Assembly: GCF_029210375.1 (NCBI RefSeq)
Contig: NZ_JARGER010000028.1
Location: 1 to 64,000, forward strand
Direction of reading: 5' to 3'
From: Nocardioides sp. YIM 152315
Lineage (GTDB): Bacteria; Actinomycetota; Actinomycetes; Propionibacteriales; Nocardioidaceae
Length of the DNA: 64,000 nt
Positions 52,851 to 61,478 of this stretch are shown here, one piece after another. The position numbers and the translations under genes are program-made. Positions within the stretch are counted from its first letter, which is position 1. Every line of letters begins with the position of its first letter. The notes beneath the pieces are model-generated. The model did not search any database. It was given only the letters and a program-made list of their open reading frames with translations, and was not told where the DNA came from.

Positions 52851-53282
52851 ATGGAGATCAACGGCCTGCCGCTGCACCCGCTCGTCGTCCATGCCGCCGT
52901 GGTGTTCGGCCCGCTGGCCGCCGTGGCCGCTCTCGCCTACCTGGTGCCGCGCTGGCGCGGCCGGGTGCGCTGGCCGATGCTGGTCGCCGCGGTGATCGCG
53001 ACCGGAGCGGTCGTGCTGGCCTACCTCTCGGGCAACGACCTGCTCGACAGCAAGCCCGAGCTGGAACAGATCCCGGCGCTGCAGACGCACCAGGACCGCG
53101 CCGGGATCCTGCTGTGGACGACGCTCGGGTTCGGCGTGGTGGCGATCGTCTCCGGCGGGTGGGGCCTGCGGTCCGGTGGCGTGCGGGTGCTGCTGGACGT
53201 GCTGCTCGCCGTGGCCGCCGTCGCGGTCCTGGTCATGGTCGTGCTCACGGGCGACGCCGGCTCCCGCGCCGTCTGGGGCTGA
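52851..53282 (+). CDS. DUF2231 membrane protein
   Basis: 143 residues, four membrane helices. Family features: an N-terminal LPLHPLVVHAAVVFGPLA, whose His residues are conserved, and a His in the TM2-TM3 loop (QTHQDRAG). Possible heme or metal site, function unknown. GGGAGGG precedes the ATG. Divergent from hisN. Confidence 0.87.
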   Translation: MEINGLPLHPLVVHAAVVFGPLAAVAALAYLVPRWRGRVRWPMLVAAVIATGAVVLAYLSGNDLLDSKPELEQIPALQTHQDRAGILLWTTLGFGVVAIVSGGWGLRSGGVRVLLDVLLAVAAVAVLVMVVLTGDAGSRAVWG

Positions 53283-53287
53283 CCTGC

Positions 53288-54025
53288 TCAGCCGCCGCCC
53301 GGTTTGCGCCACACCGACACGTGGCTCTCGCTGTCGCCGGTGAACGGGGCCCCGCGCCAGTCGGCCGTACGACGCTCGAGTTCGAGTCCGGAGAGCTGGG
53401 CCATCAGGTCGAGCTCGGCCGGCCAGACGTAGCGGTAGTTGTGCACGCCGTACGCGAACGTCCCGTCGGACTGCCGCGAGTAGTGGTGCGACGTGCCCTG
53501 CTGGGTCGCCAGGTCGTAGGTGTCGAAGCCGACGTGCTGCTCGCCGACGTGGAAGGGCACGGCCGTCTGCCCGGGTGGGAGCCTGCGCAGCGCGGGCACG
53601 CCGACCTCGACCACGAAGTGCCCGCCCGGCACCAGGTGGCGCGCGGCGTTGCGGAAGCACGCGACCTGCTCGCGCTGGGTCCGCAGGTTGCCGATGGTGT
53701 TCCAGACGAGGTAGACGAGCGAGAACTCTCCCGGCGCCGTGCTCGTCGCCATGTCGCCGACGACGACCGGGAGGTCCGGCCGCTTCCGGTGCAGCTCGTC
53801 GACCATCGGCTGCGACAGCTCGATCCCCGTCACCGCCACGCCGCGCTCGGCCAGCGGGATCGCGACCCGACCGGTCCCGATCGCCAGCTCCAGCGCCGGT
53901 CCGTCGCCGGAGAGCCCGGCCAGGAAGTCCACCGCCGGGTCGAGCACGCCCGGCTCGAACATGAACGCCGAGCTCTCGTCGTACGCCGCCGCCGTCTCCG
54001 CGTCCCAGTAGTCGCTGCTGGTCAT
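53288..54025 (-). CDS. Class I SAM-dependent methyltransferase
   Basis: 245 residues. Motif I LELAIGTGRVAIPLAERG (about 50-67), motif II GIELSQPMVDEL, then VVGDMATSTAPGEFSLVYLVWNTI. The C-terminal half forms the substrate cap. Substrate unknown. Convergent with the DUF2231 gene (five-bp gap). Confidence 0.9.
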   Translation of the reverse strand: MTSSDYWDAETAAAYDESSAFMFEPGVLDPAVDFLAGLSGDGPALELAIGTGRVAIPLAERGVAVTGIELSQPMVDELHRKRPDLPVVVGDMATSTAPGEFSLVYLVWNTIGNLRTQREQVACFRNAARHLVPGGHFVVEVGVPALRRLPPGQTAVPFHVGEQHVGFDTYDLATQQGTSHHYSRQSDGTFAYGVHNYRYVWPAELDLMAQLSGLELERRTADWRGAPFTGDSESHVSVWRKPGGG

Positions 54026-54076
54026 GGGTCGAGCCTGTCGTGGCAGGCGGGGCAGGTGCCACCGGTTATCGGTGCG

Positions 54077-54301
54077 TCAGCCCGGGAGCTCCTCGGATCG
54101 GCGCGGGTAGCGGCGCCGGTCGGCGACGGTCCCGTCCTTGCGGCGGATGATGTGCTCGACGCCCCGGATCCTCGCCTCGACCCGCGCGACCTCCGAGGCC
54201 GCCTCGCGGGTGCGGTACTCCCCGGGCAGCGGCTCGTGCCCGCCGACCATCCGGTTGCGCCAGGTGTCGTCCACCCAGTACGTCTCGACGTCGCCACCCA
54301 T
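54077..54301 (-). CDS. DUF2188-like small protein
   Basis: 74 residues. Pattern of DUF2188: an N-terminal segment with Trp and Asn (YWVDDTWRNRMVGG), TREAASEVARVEARI and a basic HIIRRKDGTVADRRRYP end. Such proteins are thought to be small, soluble and perhaps DNA- or stress-related; function unproven. The ATG is preceded by GGGGAGAGGA. Located between the methyltransferase and rsgA genes. Confidence 0.82.
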   Translation of the reverse strand: MGGDVETYWVDDTWRNRMVGGHEPLPGEYRTREAASEVARVEARIRGVEHIIRRKDGTVADRRRYPRRSEELPG

Positions 54302-54390
54302 CGCGTCCTCTCCCCTTCCAAGGATTCGGTACCGCGGTCGGCGGCGCCCAAACTCGCCAGTTCGGGTGAGTCCCCGGGCCGGCGCCGGGC

Positions 54391-55380
54391 TCAGTACGCC
54401 GGCTCGCTCCGTGCGGCGAGCAGCCGCCGGAACGACTCCACGCGCTCGGGGTCGGCCGCGCCGGTGCGCACCGCCTCGTCGAGGCCGCACTCCGGCTCGT
54501 CGGCACCGTGGGTGCAGCCCCGGGGGCAGTCCTCGGTCATCTCGTCGAGGTCGGGGAAGGCCTCGATCAGCCGCTCCGGCTCGACGTGGGCGAGCCCGAA
54601 GGACCGGATGCCGGGGGTGTCGACGATCCATCCGGTGCCCTCCGGCATCGCCAGCATGATCGCCGAGGTCGACGTGTGCCGGCCGCGCCCGGTGACCGCG
54701 TTGACGCGACCCACCTCGCGGCCCGCATCGGGGACCAGCGCGTTCACCAGGGTGGACTTGCCGACGCCGCTGTGGCCGACCAGCACGCTGATCCGGCCGC
54801 GCAGCCGGGCCTGCAGGTCCGACAGGTCGCCGCCACGCTGGGTGACGACCCACGGCACCCCCAGGGAGCGGTACGTCGCGAGCAGCGTCTCCGGGTCGGC
54901 GAGGTCGGCCTTGGTGAGGCACAGCAGCGGCTGCATCCGCGCGTCGTACGCCGCGACCAGGGCCCGGTCGATCAGCCGCGGTCGCGGCTCGGGGTCGGCG
55001 AGGGCGGTCACCACGACCAGCTGGTCGGCGTTGGCGACGATCACCCGCTCGACCGGGTCGTCGTCGTCGGCGGTGCGTCGCAGCACCGTGGTGCGCTCGG
55101 CGACCTCGACGATGCGCGCCAACGTGCCCTCGGTGCCCGAGGTGTCGCCGACCACCCGCACCCGGTCGCCGACGACGACGCCCTTGCGGCCGAGCGGGCG
55201 CGCCTTCATCGCGAGCACGGCCCGGTCCTCGACGAGCAGCGTGTACCGACCGCGGTCGACGGTGATGACCATGCCGTCGCGCGCGTCGTCGTACGACGGC
55301 CGCTCCTTGGTGCGCGGGCGGGTGTGTCGACGGGGGCGCTCGTAGTGCTCGACGTCCTGGTCGGAGTAGCGCCCGCTCAT
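54391..55380 (-). CDS. rsgA: Ribosome small-subunit-dependent GTPase A
   Basis: 329 residues. Circularly permuted GTPase: the G4 LTKADL and G5-like regions come before the P-loop GHSGVGKSTLVNAL and the switch DTPGIRSFGL. The N-terminal OB fold and C-terminal zinc knuckle (CPRGCTHGADEPEC) bind 30S late in maturation. Starts ten bp after aroA, so the two are co-transcribed. Confidence 0.95.
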   Translation of the reverse strand: MSGRYSDQDVEHYERPRRHTRPRTKERPSYDDARDGMVITVDRGRYTLLVEDRAVLAMKARPLGRKGVVVGDRVRVVGDTSGTEGTLARIVEVAERTTVLRRTADDDDPVERVIVANADQLVVVTALADPEPRPRLIDRALVAAYDARMQPLLCLTKADLADPETLLATYRSLGVPWVVTQRGGDLSDLQARLRGRISVLVGHSGVGKSTLVNALVPDAGREVGRVNAVTGRGRHTSTSAIMLAMPEGTGWIVDTPGIRSFGLAHVEPERLIEAFPDLDEMTEDCPRGCTHGADEPECGLDEAVRTGAADPERVESFRRLLAARSEPAY

Positions 55381-55390
55381 CTCGGTCGGG

Positions 55391-56686
55391 TCATCCCCGG
55401 ATGAGGCCCGACCAGAAGCCGGCGAAGTCGGGGAAGGTCTTGCCGGTGGTGGCGACGTTCTCGACGAGCACGTCGTCCACCGCGGCGCCGATGATGACGG
55501 CGGCGTGCGCCATCCGGTGGTCGGCGTAGGTGTGGAAGACCCCGCCGTGCAGTGCCGTCGGCTCGATGGTCAGCCCGTCGGCGTGCTCGGTGACGTCGGC
55601 GCCGAGCGCGGTGAGCTCGGTGGCGAGCGCGGCGATCCGGTCGGTCTCGTGGCCCCGGATGTGCCCGATGCCGCGCAGGTGCGAGGGCGCCTCGGCCAGG
55701 GCGCACAGCGCGGCGACCGCCGGCGTGAGCTCGCCGACGTCGTGCAGGTCGATGTCGATGCCGAGCAGCGTGCCCGAGCCGGTGACCCGCAGGCCCTCGT
55801 CGGCGAGCTCGACCTCGCAGCCCATGGTCGTGAGGATCTCGCGCAGCGCGTCGCCGGCCTGCGTGGTCGACCGCGGCCAGTCGCGCACGGTCACCGAGCC
55901 CCCCGACACCGCCGCCAGCGCCAGGAAGGGCGCCGCGTTGGACAGGTCCGGCTCGATCACGGTGTCGACGGCACGGACCGGCCCGGGGGCGACCCGCCAG
56001 CGGTTGGCATCGCCGTTGTCGACCTCGACACCGTGCTCGCGCAGCATCGCGACCGTCATGTCGATGTGGGGGAGGGAGGGGACCTGCCCAGAATTCGAGC
56101 TGCGCCCGTCGTGGCGTACGTCGACCCCGGCGTCGTAGCGCGCGCCGGCCAGCAGCAGTGCGGAGATGAACTGCGACGACGCGGACGCGTCGACGACGAC
56201 CGTCCCGCCGGGCACCGAGCCGGTGCCGCGGACCGCGAAGGGGAGCGCGTCACCGTCGACCTCGACCCCCAGCGACCGCAGCGCCGCGAGGACCTCGCCG
56301 ACCGGCCGCTTGCGCATGTGCGGATCGCCGTCGAAGGAGATCCTGCCCGTCGACAGCCCGGCGACCGGCGGCACGAAGCGCATCACGGTGCCCGCGAGTC
56401 CGCAGTCGACCGTGGCGGCGGTGCCGAACGCTCCGGGGGTGACCGTCCAGTCGTCCGCGGAGGCGTCGACCGTCGAGCCGAGAGCCGTCAGCGCGTCCGC
56501 CATCAGCGTCGTGTCGCGGGAGCGGAGCGCCCGGCGTACGACGGACGGGCCGTCCGCGACCGCGGCCAGCAGCAGCGCCCGGTTCGTCAACGACTTGCTG
56601 CCGGGCAGCGTGACCACGGCGTCGACGGGGTGCGCCGCGCGTGGGGCGGGCCAGGGCTCGGCCCGGGCTTCGGCAGCGTCCGTCAC
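55391..56686 (-). CDS. aroA: 3-phosphoshikimate 1-carboxyvinyltransferase (EPSP synthase)
   Basis: 431 residues. [18 protein letters not shown] at the start (Lys-Ser-Asn of the active site), [28 protein letters not shown] with the SSQ of the S3P site, and [13 protein letters not shown]. Joins shikimate 3-phosphate and PEP in the aromatic pathway. GTG 56686 has TACGCT seven nt upstream, a leaderless start; the open frame continues far upstream but is not conserved. Followed by rsgA. Confidence 0.95.
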   Translation of the reverse strand: MTDAAEARAEPWPAPRAAHPVDAVVTLPGSKSLTNRALLLAAVADGPSVVRRALRSRDTTLMADALTALGSTVDASADDWTVTPGAFGTAATVDCGLAGTVMRFVPPVAGLSTGRISFDGDPHMRKRPVGEVLAALRSLGVEVDGDALPFAVRGTGSVPGGTVVVDASASSQFISALLLAGARYDAGVDVRHDGRSSNSGQVPSLPHIDMTVAMLREHGVEVDNGDANRWRVAPGPVRAVDTVIEPDLSNAAPFLALAAVSGGSVTVRDWPRSTTQAGDALREILTTMGCEVELADEGLRVTGSGTLLGIDIDLHDVGELTPAVAALCALAEAPSHLRGIGHIRGHETDRIAALATELTALGADVTEHADGLTIEPTALHGGVFHTYADHRMAHAAVIIGAAVDDVLVENVATTGKTFPDFAGFWSGLIRG

Positions 56687-56693
56687 GACCAGC

Positions 56694-56699
56694 AGCGTA
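56694..56699 (-). promoter_or_regulatory. -10 box of leaderless aroA transcript
   Basis: TACGCT on the minus strand, seven nt before GTG 56686; decides that start. Confidence 0.5.
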
Positions 56700-56705
56700 G
56701 TGGGG

Positions 56706-57230
56706 TCAGTGCACCCGGGCGGCCGCGAGTCTCGCCTCGCGCCGGGCGTCGTGGGCGAGTCGGCCGGCCTCGCGCCGGGCGTCCTTCGCGGCGCGGCGGG
56801 CCCGCCAGGCGACGCCCGGTCGTCCCTCGGTGTCACCGCTGGCGATGATCAGCCCGCCGATCAGCGAGACGTTCTTGAAGAAGTGGAGCTTCTGCTGGGT
56901 GCGCTGCGCCGGGTCGTCAGCCTCCCAGAACCGGTGGCCGGCCGCCGTCGTCGGCACGAGCGAGGCGGCGAGCACCCCCGCCGACAGTCGCGGCGCGCGG
57001 CCGGTCGCGAGGGCGAGCCCGGCGGCGATCTGGACGCCGGCGTTGAGCTTCACGAGCGTCTCCGGGTCCTCGGGCACCGGGACCCCCGCCTTCTGCAGCA
57101 GGGGGACCAGGCGGGACGTCACGGGATCGGCCTTGGCGGCCGTGCCGGCGCTGTTCTTGAGGGCGGTCGCGGCGCCGACCACGAAGATCGACGCGAGCAT
57201 CGGGCGGGCGATCATTCTGCTGACGGTCAT
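56706..57230 (-). CDS. DoxX-family membrane protein
   Basis: 174 residues, four membrane helices ([25 protein letters not shown] N-terminus, [40 protein letters not shown] last helix) and a basic Ala/Arg tail (about 135-174; repeated ARREA segments). Resembles the DoxX/DoxD group; function unknown. The basic tail is longer than usual. Confidence 0.86.
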   Translation of the reverse strand: MTVSRMIARPMLASIFVVGAATALKNSAGTAAKADPVTSRLVPLLQKAGVPVPEDPETLVKLNAGVQIAAGLALATGRAPRLSAGVLAASLVPTTAAGHRFWEADDPAQRTQQKLHFFKNVSLIGGLIIASGDTEGRPGVAWRARRAAKDARREAGRLAHDARREARLAAARVH

Positions 57231-57240
57231 GCCCTCCTGT

Positions 57241-58704
57241 TTACCCGGACCCCGGGAGCGGCACTCCCAGCGTCGTCTCCGAAATCACGGGTACGCCGCC
57301 GAGGCCGAGCTCCAGCCCGACCTCGGCTCCGTCGGCGCCGATCGACACGCTCGCCGACAGCCCGACCAGCGGAGGTCGCGTGGGGGCCGGCTCGGCGGTC
57401 GGGGGGCCGGCGGTGGGCCCGGTGGTCGGCCCGGTGGTCGGCCCGGTGGTCGGGACGGTGGTCGGGACGGTCGGCGGTGGCGCGCTCGGCTCGGGCTCGG
57501 GAGGCCGGCTCGGGTCGGGTGCGTCCGACGGCGCCGGGTCGTCGGACGGCTTCGGGTCCTCCGAGGGCGCGTCGGCGGGCCCGCCGGTGGGCTCTTCGGT
57601 GGGTGTGGCTGGCGCGGTCGGGTCGGGCTCGGTGCCGGGGACGCTCGGCGGCGCCTCGACGGCAGGCGCGTCGGAGACCGCGTCGGTCGGGCCGACGTCG
57701 GCCGCCCGCAGCCGCAGGGGCCGTGGGTCGCTCTCCAGCACCGACGGGGTGCTCGAGATGTCCGGAGGCTCGGCAGAGGGTGCCTCGGGCGGCTCCTGGT
57801 GCAGCGTGATCGCCGCCCCGGCGACCACCGCCGAGGCCGCCGCGCCGGCGACGGCCGCCGTCGGGCCGTGGGCGAGCACCAGGTCGCGGGCCCGCCCCAG
57901 CAGCATCGCGATCCCCGCGACGGCCCCACCGCCTCCGGTCGCGGCGTAGGCCGCCGCGGCACCGCCGAGCAGCAGCGGCGCGAGCACGGCGCGCAGGTTG
58001 GAGTTGACCTCGGTCAGCTCCAGGTAGAGGGCGGTGCACGGTCGGCACTGCTCGAGGTGCTGCTCGACCCGGGCGGCATCGCGGCGGGCCAGTCCGCCGC
58101 GGACGTAGGCACCGAGCTCGGCGCGCGTGCGCTCGCACGCGTCGTCGCTGACGTCGGCGGCGTGCATCGTGAGGTAGGCCTGGCGCAGCCCCTCGCGCGC
58201 CCGGTAGGCGAGCGCGGAGACGGCGTTCGGTGTCATGCCGAGCAGACGGGCGACCTCGGCCGGCTTCTGCCCCTCGACCTCGGTGTGCCAGAGCACCAGC
58301 TGCCAGCGCTCCGGCAGCGACGCGAAGGCGCGGGCCGCGGCCGCGCTCTCGAAGCCCTCGACCGCCGTGTCGCGGAACGGCACCCCGGGATCGAACGGCG
58401 TCAGGTCGTCGGTCGTGTGCAAGCGCGCCGTCGCGCGGATCCGGTCGACGTGGACGCGTCGGACGGCCGTCAGCAGGTAGGCCCGGAAGGCGAGATCGGG
58501 TCCGCCGCCGCGTTGCAGGACCCCGAGCACCTTCGCGAACGACTCCGAGACCAGGTCGTCGACGTCGGGCCCCGGCACCAGCTGGCGCGCCAGCCGTCGG
58601 GCGGAGTCGACGTGCCGGGCGAAGAGCTCGCCGTACGCCGCGACGTCGCCGGCGCGCACCGCCGAGATCAGCTCGGCGTCGCTGCGCCCGTCGAGTGTCG
58701 ACAC
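57241..58704 (-). CDS. ECF sigma factor fused to zinc-finger anti-sigma and membrane/Pro-rich tail
   Basis: 487 residues from GTG 58704. Sigma region 2 (about 10-75; GELFARHVDSARRLARQLV, DDLVSESFAKVL) and region 4 (LPERWQLVLWHTEVEGQ, AEVARLLGMTPNAVSALAYRA) are followed by a helix and the zinc anti-sigma motif HLEQCRPC (HxxxCxxC). Next come one or two membrane segments (about 235-260, 270-295), a long Pro/Thr/Ser region with PTTG/PTTV repeats and a C-terminal beta-type domain. Sigma and inhibitor in one chain would keep the sigma at the membrane until released. An ATG at 58797 would add 31 residues of poor composition. Confidence 0.78.
   Translation of the reverse strand: MSTLDGRSDAELISAVRAGDVAAYGELFARHVDSARRLARQLVPGPDVDDLVSESFAKVLGVLQRGGGPDLAFRAYLLTAVRRVHVDRIRATARLHTTDDLTPFDPGVPFRDTAVEGFESAAAARAFASLPERWQLVLWHTEVEGQKPAEVARLLGMTPNAVSALAYRAREGLRQAYLTMHAADVSDDACERTRAELGAYVRGGLARRDAARVEQHLEQCRPCTALYLELTEVNSNLRAVLAPLLLGGAAAAYAATGGGGAVAGIAMLLGRARDLVLAHGPTAAVAGAAASAVVAGAAITLHQEPPEAPSAEPPDISSTPSVLESDPRPLRLRAADVGPTDAVSDAPAVEAPPSVPGTEPDPTAPATPTEEPTGGPADAPSEDPKPSDDPAPSDAPDPSRPPEPEPSAPPPTVPTTVPTTGPTTGPTTGPTAGPPTAEPAPTRPPLVGLSASVSIGADGAEVGLELGLGGVPVISETTLGVPLPGSG
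57419..57466. repeat. 12-bp tandem repeat in sigma fusion gene
   Basis: Unit GGTGGTCGGCCC in three near-perfect copies, then two of GGTGGTCGGGAC. On the minus strand it encodes PTTG and PTTV repeats of the extracellular Pro/Thr region. Confidence 0.85.
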
Positions 58705-58756
58705 GGAGGGGCCCACACAGGACCAACGGACGTCCTCGCGAAAGGCGACGCCACGG

Positions 58757-58774
58757 TCCGAAAAAGAATTCGGA
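58757..58774. promoter_or_regulatory. Short palindrome between the sigma fusion and its divergent neighbour
   Basis: TCCGAA, six bases, TTCGGA, inside an AT-rich patch of an otherwise GC-rich region. Could be an operator for either gene; no known consensus matched. Confidence 0.3.
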
Positions 58775-58855
58775 AGATGTGAGCGAGATCGCGTCATGGT
58801 GCTCCCGCGACCCCGTCACACCACCGGCAAGACCGGACCAGAGGGGGAGCCGACC

Positions 58856-59587
58856 GTGGATTGGATGGCGACGCGCAGGCGGAGCACGACCACGGCCGGT
58901 CCCGGAGCAGGGCAGGAGCTGACCAAGGAGCTGCGAGCGGCGCTGCCGCCGCGCTTCGAGGCGGTGGGGGAGGCCCTGGCTTCGGGATCGGGCTCGGTGG
59001 TCGCGTGCGAGGTGCTGGGGGGCATCCTCGCCCGCGACGGAGTCTCGCTGGCCGAGGCGCTGGACGACCTCGCCCGCACCTGGGAGCTGGTGCGCGGCGA
59101 GGCTCCGGCGCATCCCGAGTCGCGCGCCCTCGCCGTCGCCTGGGGCGAGGCCACGCTCGGCTACCTGCACGGGGTCTCGTGCGAGGACCCGCTCACGGGG
59201 CTCGCCAGCCTCGCCCATCTGCGTACGGTGATCGCCGACCTGCGGCGCGGCGGCCCCGTCCACGAGACCCACGCCCTGGTGGTCGTGACGGTCGAGACCG
59301 TCGAGGGCACCCGTCAGTACGGCGAGCCGCTCGCCCGCGCGATGGAGGACGCCCAGCTCGGGGCGACCGTCCGCGGTGTGTTCGCGGGTGTCGAGACCAT
59401 CGGTCACCTCGCCCCGGGTCGGCTGGCCGTCCTCGCCCGGCGCGACGAGCTGCTGCTGCGCCGCTTCGACCTGCTGCTCCGGATGATCGACGCCGGCGAC
59501 CCGCCGCGTCCGCGCGCCTGGATCGAGGGCCTGCCCGAGACCGACGACTCCGTGGTGGCGCTCCTCGACGAGCTCACCCGCACCTGA
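58856..59587 (+). CDS. Degenerate GGDEF-like domain protein
   Basis: 243 residues. The middle has the GGDEF-family entry motif DPLTGLASLAHLRT (about 111-124), but where the active-site GG(D/E)EF is expected the sequence reads GHLAPGRLAVLAR (about 185), so no cyclase activity is expected. N-terminal helical domain of unknown type. Cytoplasmic. GTG 58856 has GAGGGGGAG at good spacing. Divergent from the sigma/anti-sigma fusion, suggesting shared control. Confidence 0.65.
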   Translation: MDWMATRRRSTTTAGPGAGQELTKELRAALPPRFEAVGEALASGSGSVVACEVLGGILARDGVSLAEALDDLARTWELVRGEAPAHPESRALAVAWGEATLGYLHGVSCEDPLTGLASLAHLRTVIADLRRGGPVHETHALVVVTVETVEGTRQYGEPLARAMEDAQLGATVRGVFAGVETIGHLAPGRLAVLARRDELLLRRFDLLLRMIDAGDPPRPRAWIEGLPETDDSVVALLDELTRT

Positions 59588-59738
59588 GCGCCGCAAGGGA
59601 ATTTCGGACATAGCACGTTCTCGTCCACAAATCAACACCCATTACCCAATCGGGGCGACGCCAAGCGGCGAGGGTGAGCGGACCGTGGGTCGACGTCGGG
59701 TAGACGGCCCGGCAGTCATCCCCCAGGGAGGGAAAGTC

Positions 59739-60182
59739 ATGCTCAAGAGAACCCTGGCCGCCGGTTTCGCGACGGTCATCGCCGCGACCGGGCTGGTCGT
59801 GGCCACGGACGTGGCCGCCAACGCTGACAACACGGCCATCAGCATCGAGAAGAACGCCTCGCGTTCCCCGTCCGGCATGATCATGAACGTCCGGGTGACC
59901 GTGGTCTGCCCCGACGAGACCACGGACGCCTTCGTGTCGGCCCAGGTCTCGCAGACCAACCCCGCCGGTGGCACCCAGACCGCCACCAGCGCGGTCATCT
60001 CGCTCGGTGCGTTCGAGTGCACCGGCGCCGAGGAGACCATCACGATCCCGGTCCGCCGCCCCACCGGTGGCTACGACTGGTCGGCGGGCCAGGCCGCGGT
60101 GCGCAACGTGGTCTTCAAGACCGAGGACCCCTCGGGTCACTACTTCGCCTTCCTGAAGGCCCGGACCGTCAACGTCAGCTGA
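59739..60182 (+). CDS. Small secreted protein with single predicted beta domain
   Basis: 147 residues. Sec signal peptide (about 1-28; LAAGFATVIAATGLVVATDVAANA). The mature part is rich in beta strands and holds two Cys (VCPDETTD and FECTGAEE) that could form a disulfide in an immunoglobulin-like fold. Not recognised as a named family. AGGGAGGGA precedes the ATG. A perfect 12-bp hairpin follows the stop. Confidence 0.72.
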   Translation: MLKRTLAAGFATVIAATGLVVATDVAANADNTAISIEKNASRSPSGMIMNVRVTVVCPDETTDAFVSAQVSQTNPAGGTQTATSAVISLGAFECTGAEETITIPVRRPTGGYDWSAGQAAVRNVVFKTEDPSGHYFAFLKARTVNVS

Positions 60183-60187
60183 CCGTC

Positions 60188-60219
60188 TCGGGCGGCAGCG
60201 CTCGGGAGCTGCCGCCCGA
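60188..60219 (+). terminator. Perfect hairpin between the secreted-protein genes
   Basis: TCGGGCGGCAGC and GCTGCCGCCCGA form a 12-bp stem with an eight-base loop, starting five bp after the stop. It may end or attenuate transcription into the next gene. Confidence 0.75.
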
Positions 60220-60243
60220 CCGGCTCGGTCGGAGGGAAGAGCC

Positions 60244-61428
60244 ATGTTCAGGAAGTTCGTCTCCGGCGCGGCCGTGGTCGCGCTGACCGTCGCGGGCCTC
60301 GCCGCCGCTCACGGCGCCGCCGAGGCCGCCATCACCAAGGATCCCAGGATCGCGGTGCCGTCGGCCGCACGCCAGGGCGCCGTCTTCAAGGTGCTCGTCA
60401 ACCCGCGCGCGCAGGAGGGATGGGTGAAGCTCCAGCGCCGCGCGCCGGGAGGGAAGTGGCGCAACGTCGCCGCCAAGAAGGTCGATGAGGACACCAGGAT
60501 GACGTCGTTCAAGCGGCGCGAGGCGAAGGCGGGCAGGTACGCCTTCCGCGTCAAGATGGGCACGAAGATGTCCCGTGTCGACCGCATCAAGATCAAAGCG
60601 AAGGGCGCTGCCGGCGGCACCGGCGGTGGCAACGGCAAGGGCGGCGGTGGCAACGGCAAGGGCGGCGGCAAGGGTGGCGGCGGAGGAGGCGGCGGCGGCG
60701 GAAAGACGCCGGCCCCCGCGAAGCCCGAGCTCGTGATGAGCGTCAGCGCCAACAGCCTCGACGTGACCGTCGGGCAGCCCTACACGGTCGCCGCGGAGAC
60801 GGTCCGGGGTGAGGATCCGCTGCCGGGTCGCACGGTCGTCATCCAGAAGCGCGTCGACGACGGACCGTGGACGGCGTTCGGCACCGTCACCACCAACAAC
60901 AGGGGCGTGGTCACCCTCCCCGACTCGAGCGCCCAGCCGGGGATGATCTTCTACCGCGGCACGAGCGGCGACCTCACCGGCGAGACGATGGTGATGGTCT
61001 TCCAGAACTCGACACCGCCGACATCTGGAGCCGGGTTGACGGTCACCTCCAAGGCAGGTTGCGCGCCGGGCGCCTCCGCTGCGGGTGCCGACATCGTCCT
61101 GTCCCTCCCGAGCACGCCCGCCAGTCCGAGTCCGCCGACGCCGGCCTGCGACACGCATGCAGGCGACCACGTGGAGGTCGCCTGGGGTCTCCCGGGCACC
61201 TGCACCACGGTCCGATTCCAGAGCATGACGCTCGCCAGCGGGACGGCGACCATGTCGCTCCGCGTCGACGGCCAGCCGATGGACAGCTGGAACCTGTCGG
61301 CGGGTGGCGGCACCGGTCCGATCGAGATCAGCGGCGATCCGATGCAGCAGGTCACGGTCCGGATGACCGCGGGCGCGGGAGCAAGCGTCAGCGGCAGGCT
61401 CGTGCAGCCCAGCGCCTACTGCGCCTGA
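60244..61428 (+). CDS. Secreted two-domain protein with Gly/Lys linker
   Basis: 394 residues. Sec signal peptide (about 1-29), a first beta-type domain (about 30-115), a linker of GGGNGKGG repeats (about 120-155), a second domain resembling bacterial Ig-like modules (about 160-255; LDVTVGQPYTVAAETV, GRTVVIQKRVDDGPW) and a Cys-containing third part. No enzyme motif is visible. Likely a wall-associated or exported binding protein. GGAGGGAAGA precedes the ATG. Confidence 0.7.
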   Translation: MFRKFVSGAAVVALTVAGLAAAHGAAEAAITKDPRIAVPSAARQGAVFKVLVNPRAQEGWVKLQRRAPGGKWRNVAAKKVDEDTRMTSFKRREAKAGRYAFRVKMGTKMSRVDRIKIKAKGAAGGTGGGNGKGGGGNGKGGGKGGGGGGGGGGKTPAPAKPELVMSVSANSLDVTVGQPYTVAAETVRGEDPLPGRTVVIQKRVDDGPWTAFGTVTTNNRGVVTLPDSSAQPGMIFYRGTSGDLTGETMVMVFQNSTPPTSGAGLTVTSKAGCAPGASAAGADIVLSLPSTPASPSPPTPACDTHAGDHVEVAWGLPGTCTTVRFQSMTLASGTATMSLRVDGQPMDSWNLSAGGGTGPIEISGDPMQQVTVRMTAGAGASVSGRLVQPSAYCA

Positions 61429-61466
61429 CCCGCTGCGCTTCACCTCTCGGCGTCGGCTGGCCCCTC

Positions 61467-61472
61467 TAGAGT
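61467..61472 (+). promoter_or_regulatory. -10 box of leaderless SRAP transcript
   Basis: TAGAGT with six nt to ATG 61479. Confidence 0.5.
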
Positions 61473-61478
61473 GGCCGC

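Noticed and set aside
57380..57949. Plus-strand Val/Gly-rich frame opposite the sigma fusion gene
   Set aside because: It is the reverse complement of the Pro/Thr repeat region; no ribosome-binding site and no family resemblance.
59597..59619. Second SigR-type promoter (GGGAAT followed by GTT)
   Set aside because: The gap is 14 bp, whereas 18-19 bp is needed for SigR-type promoters.
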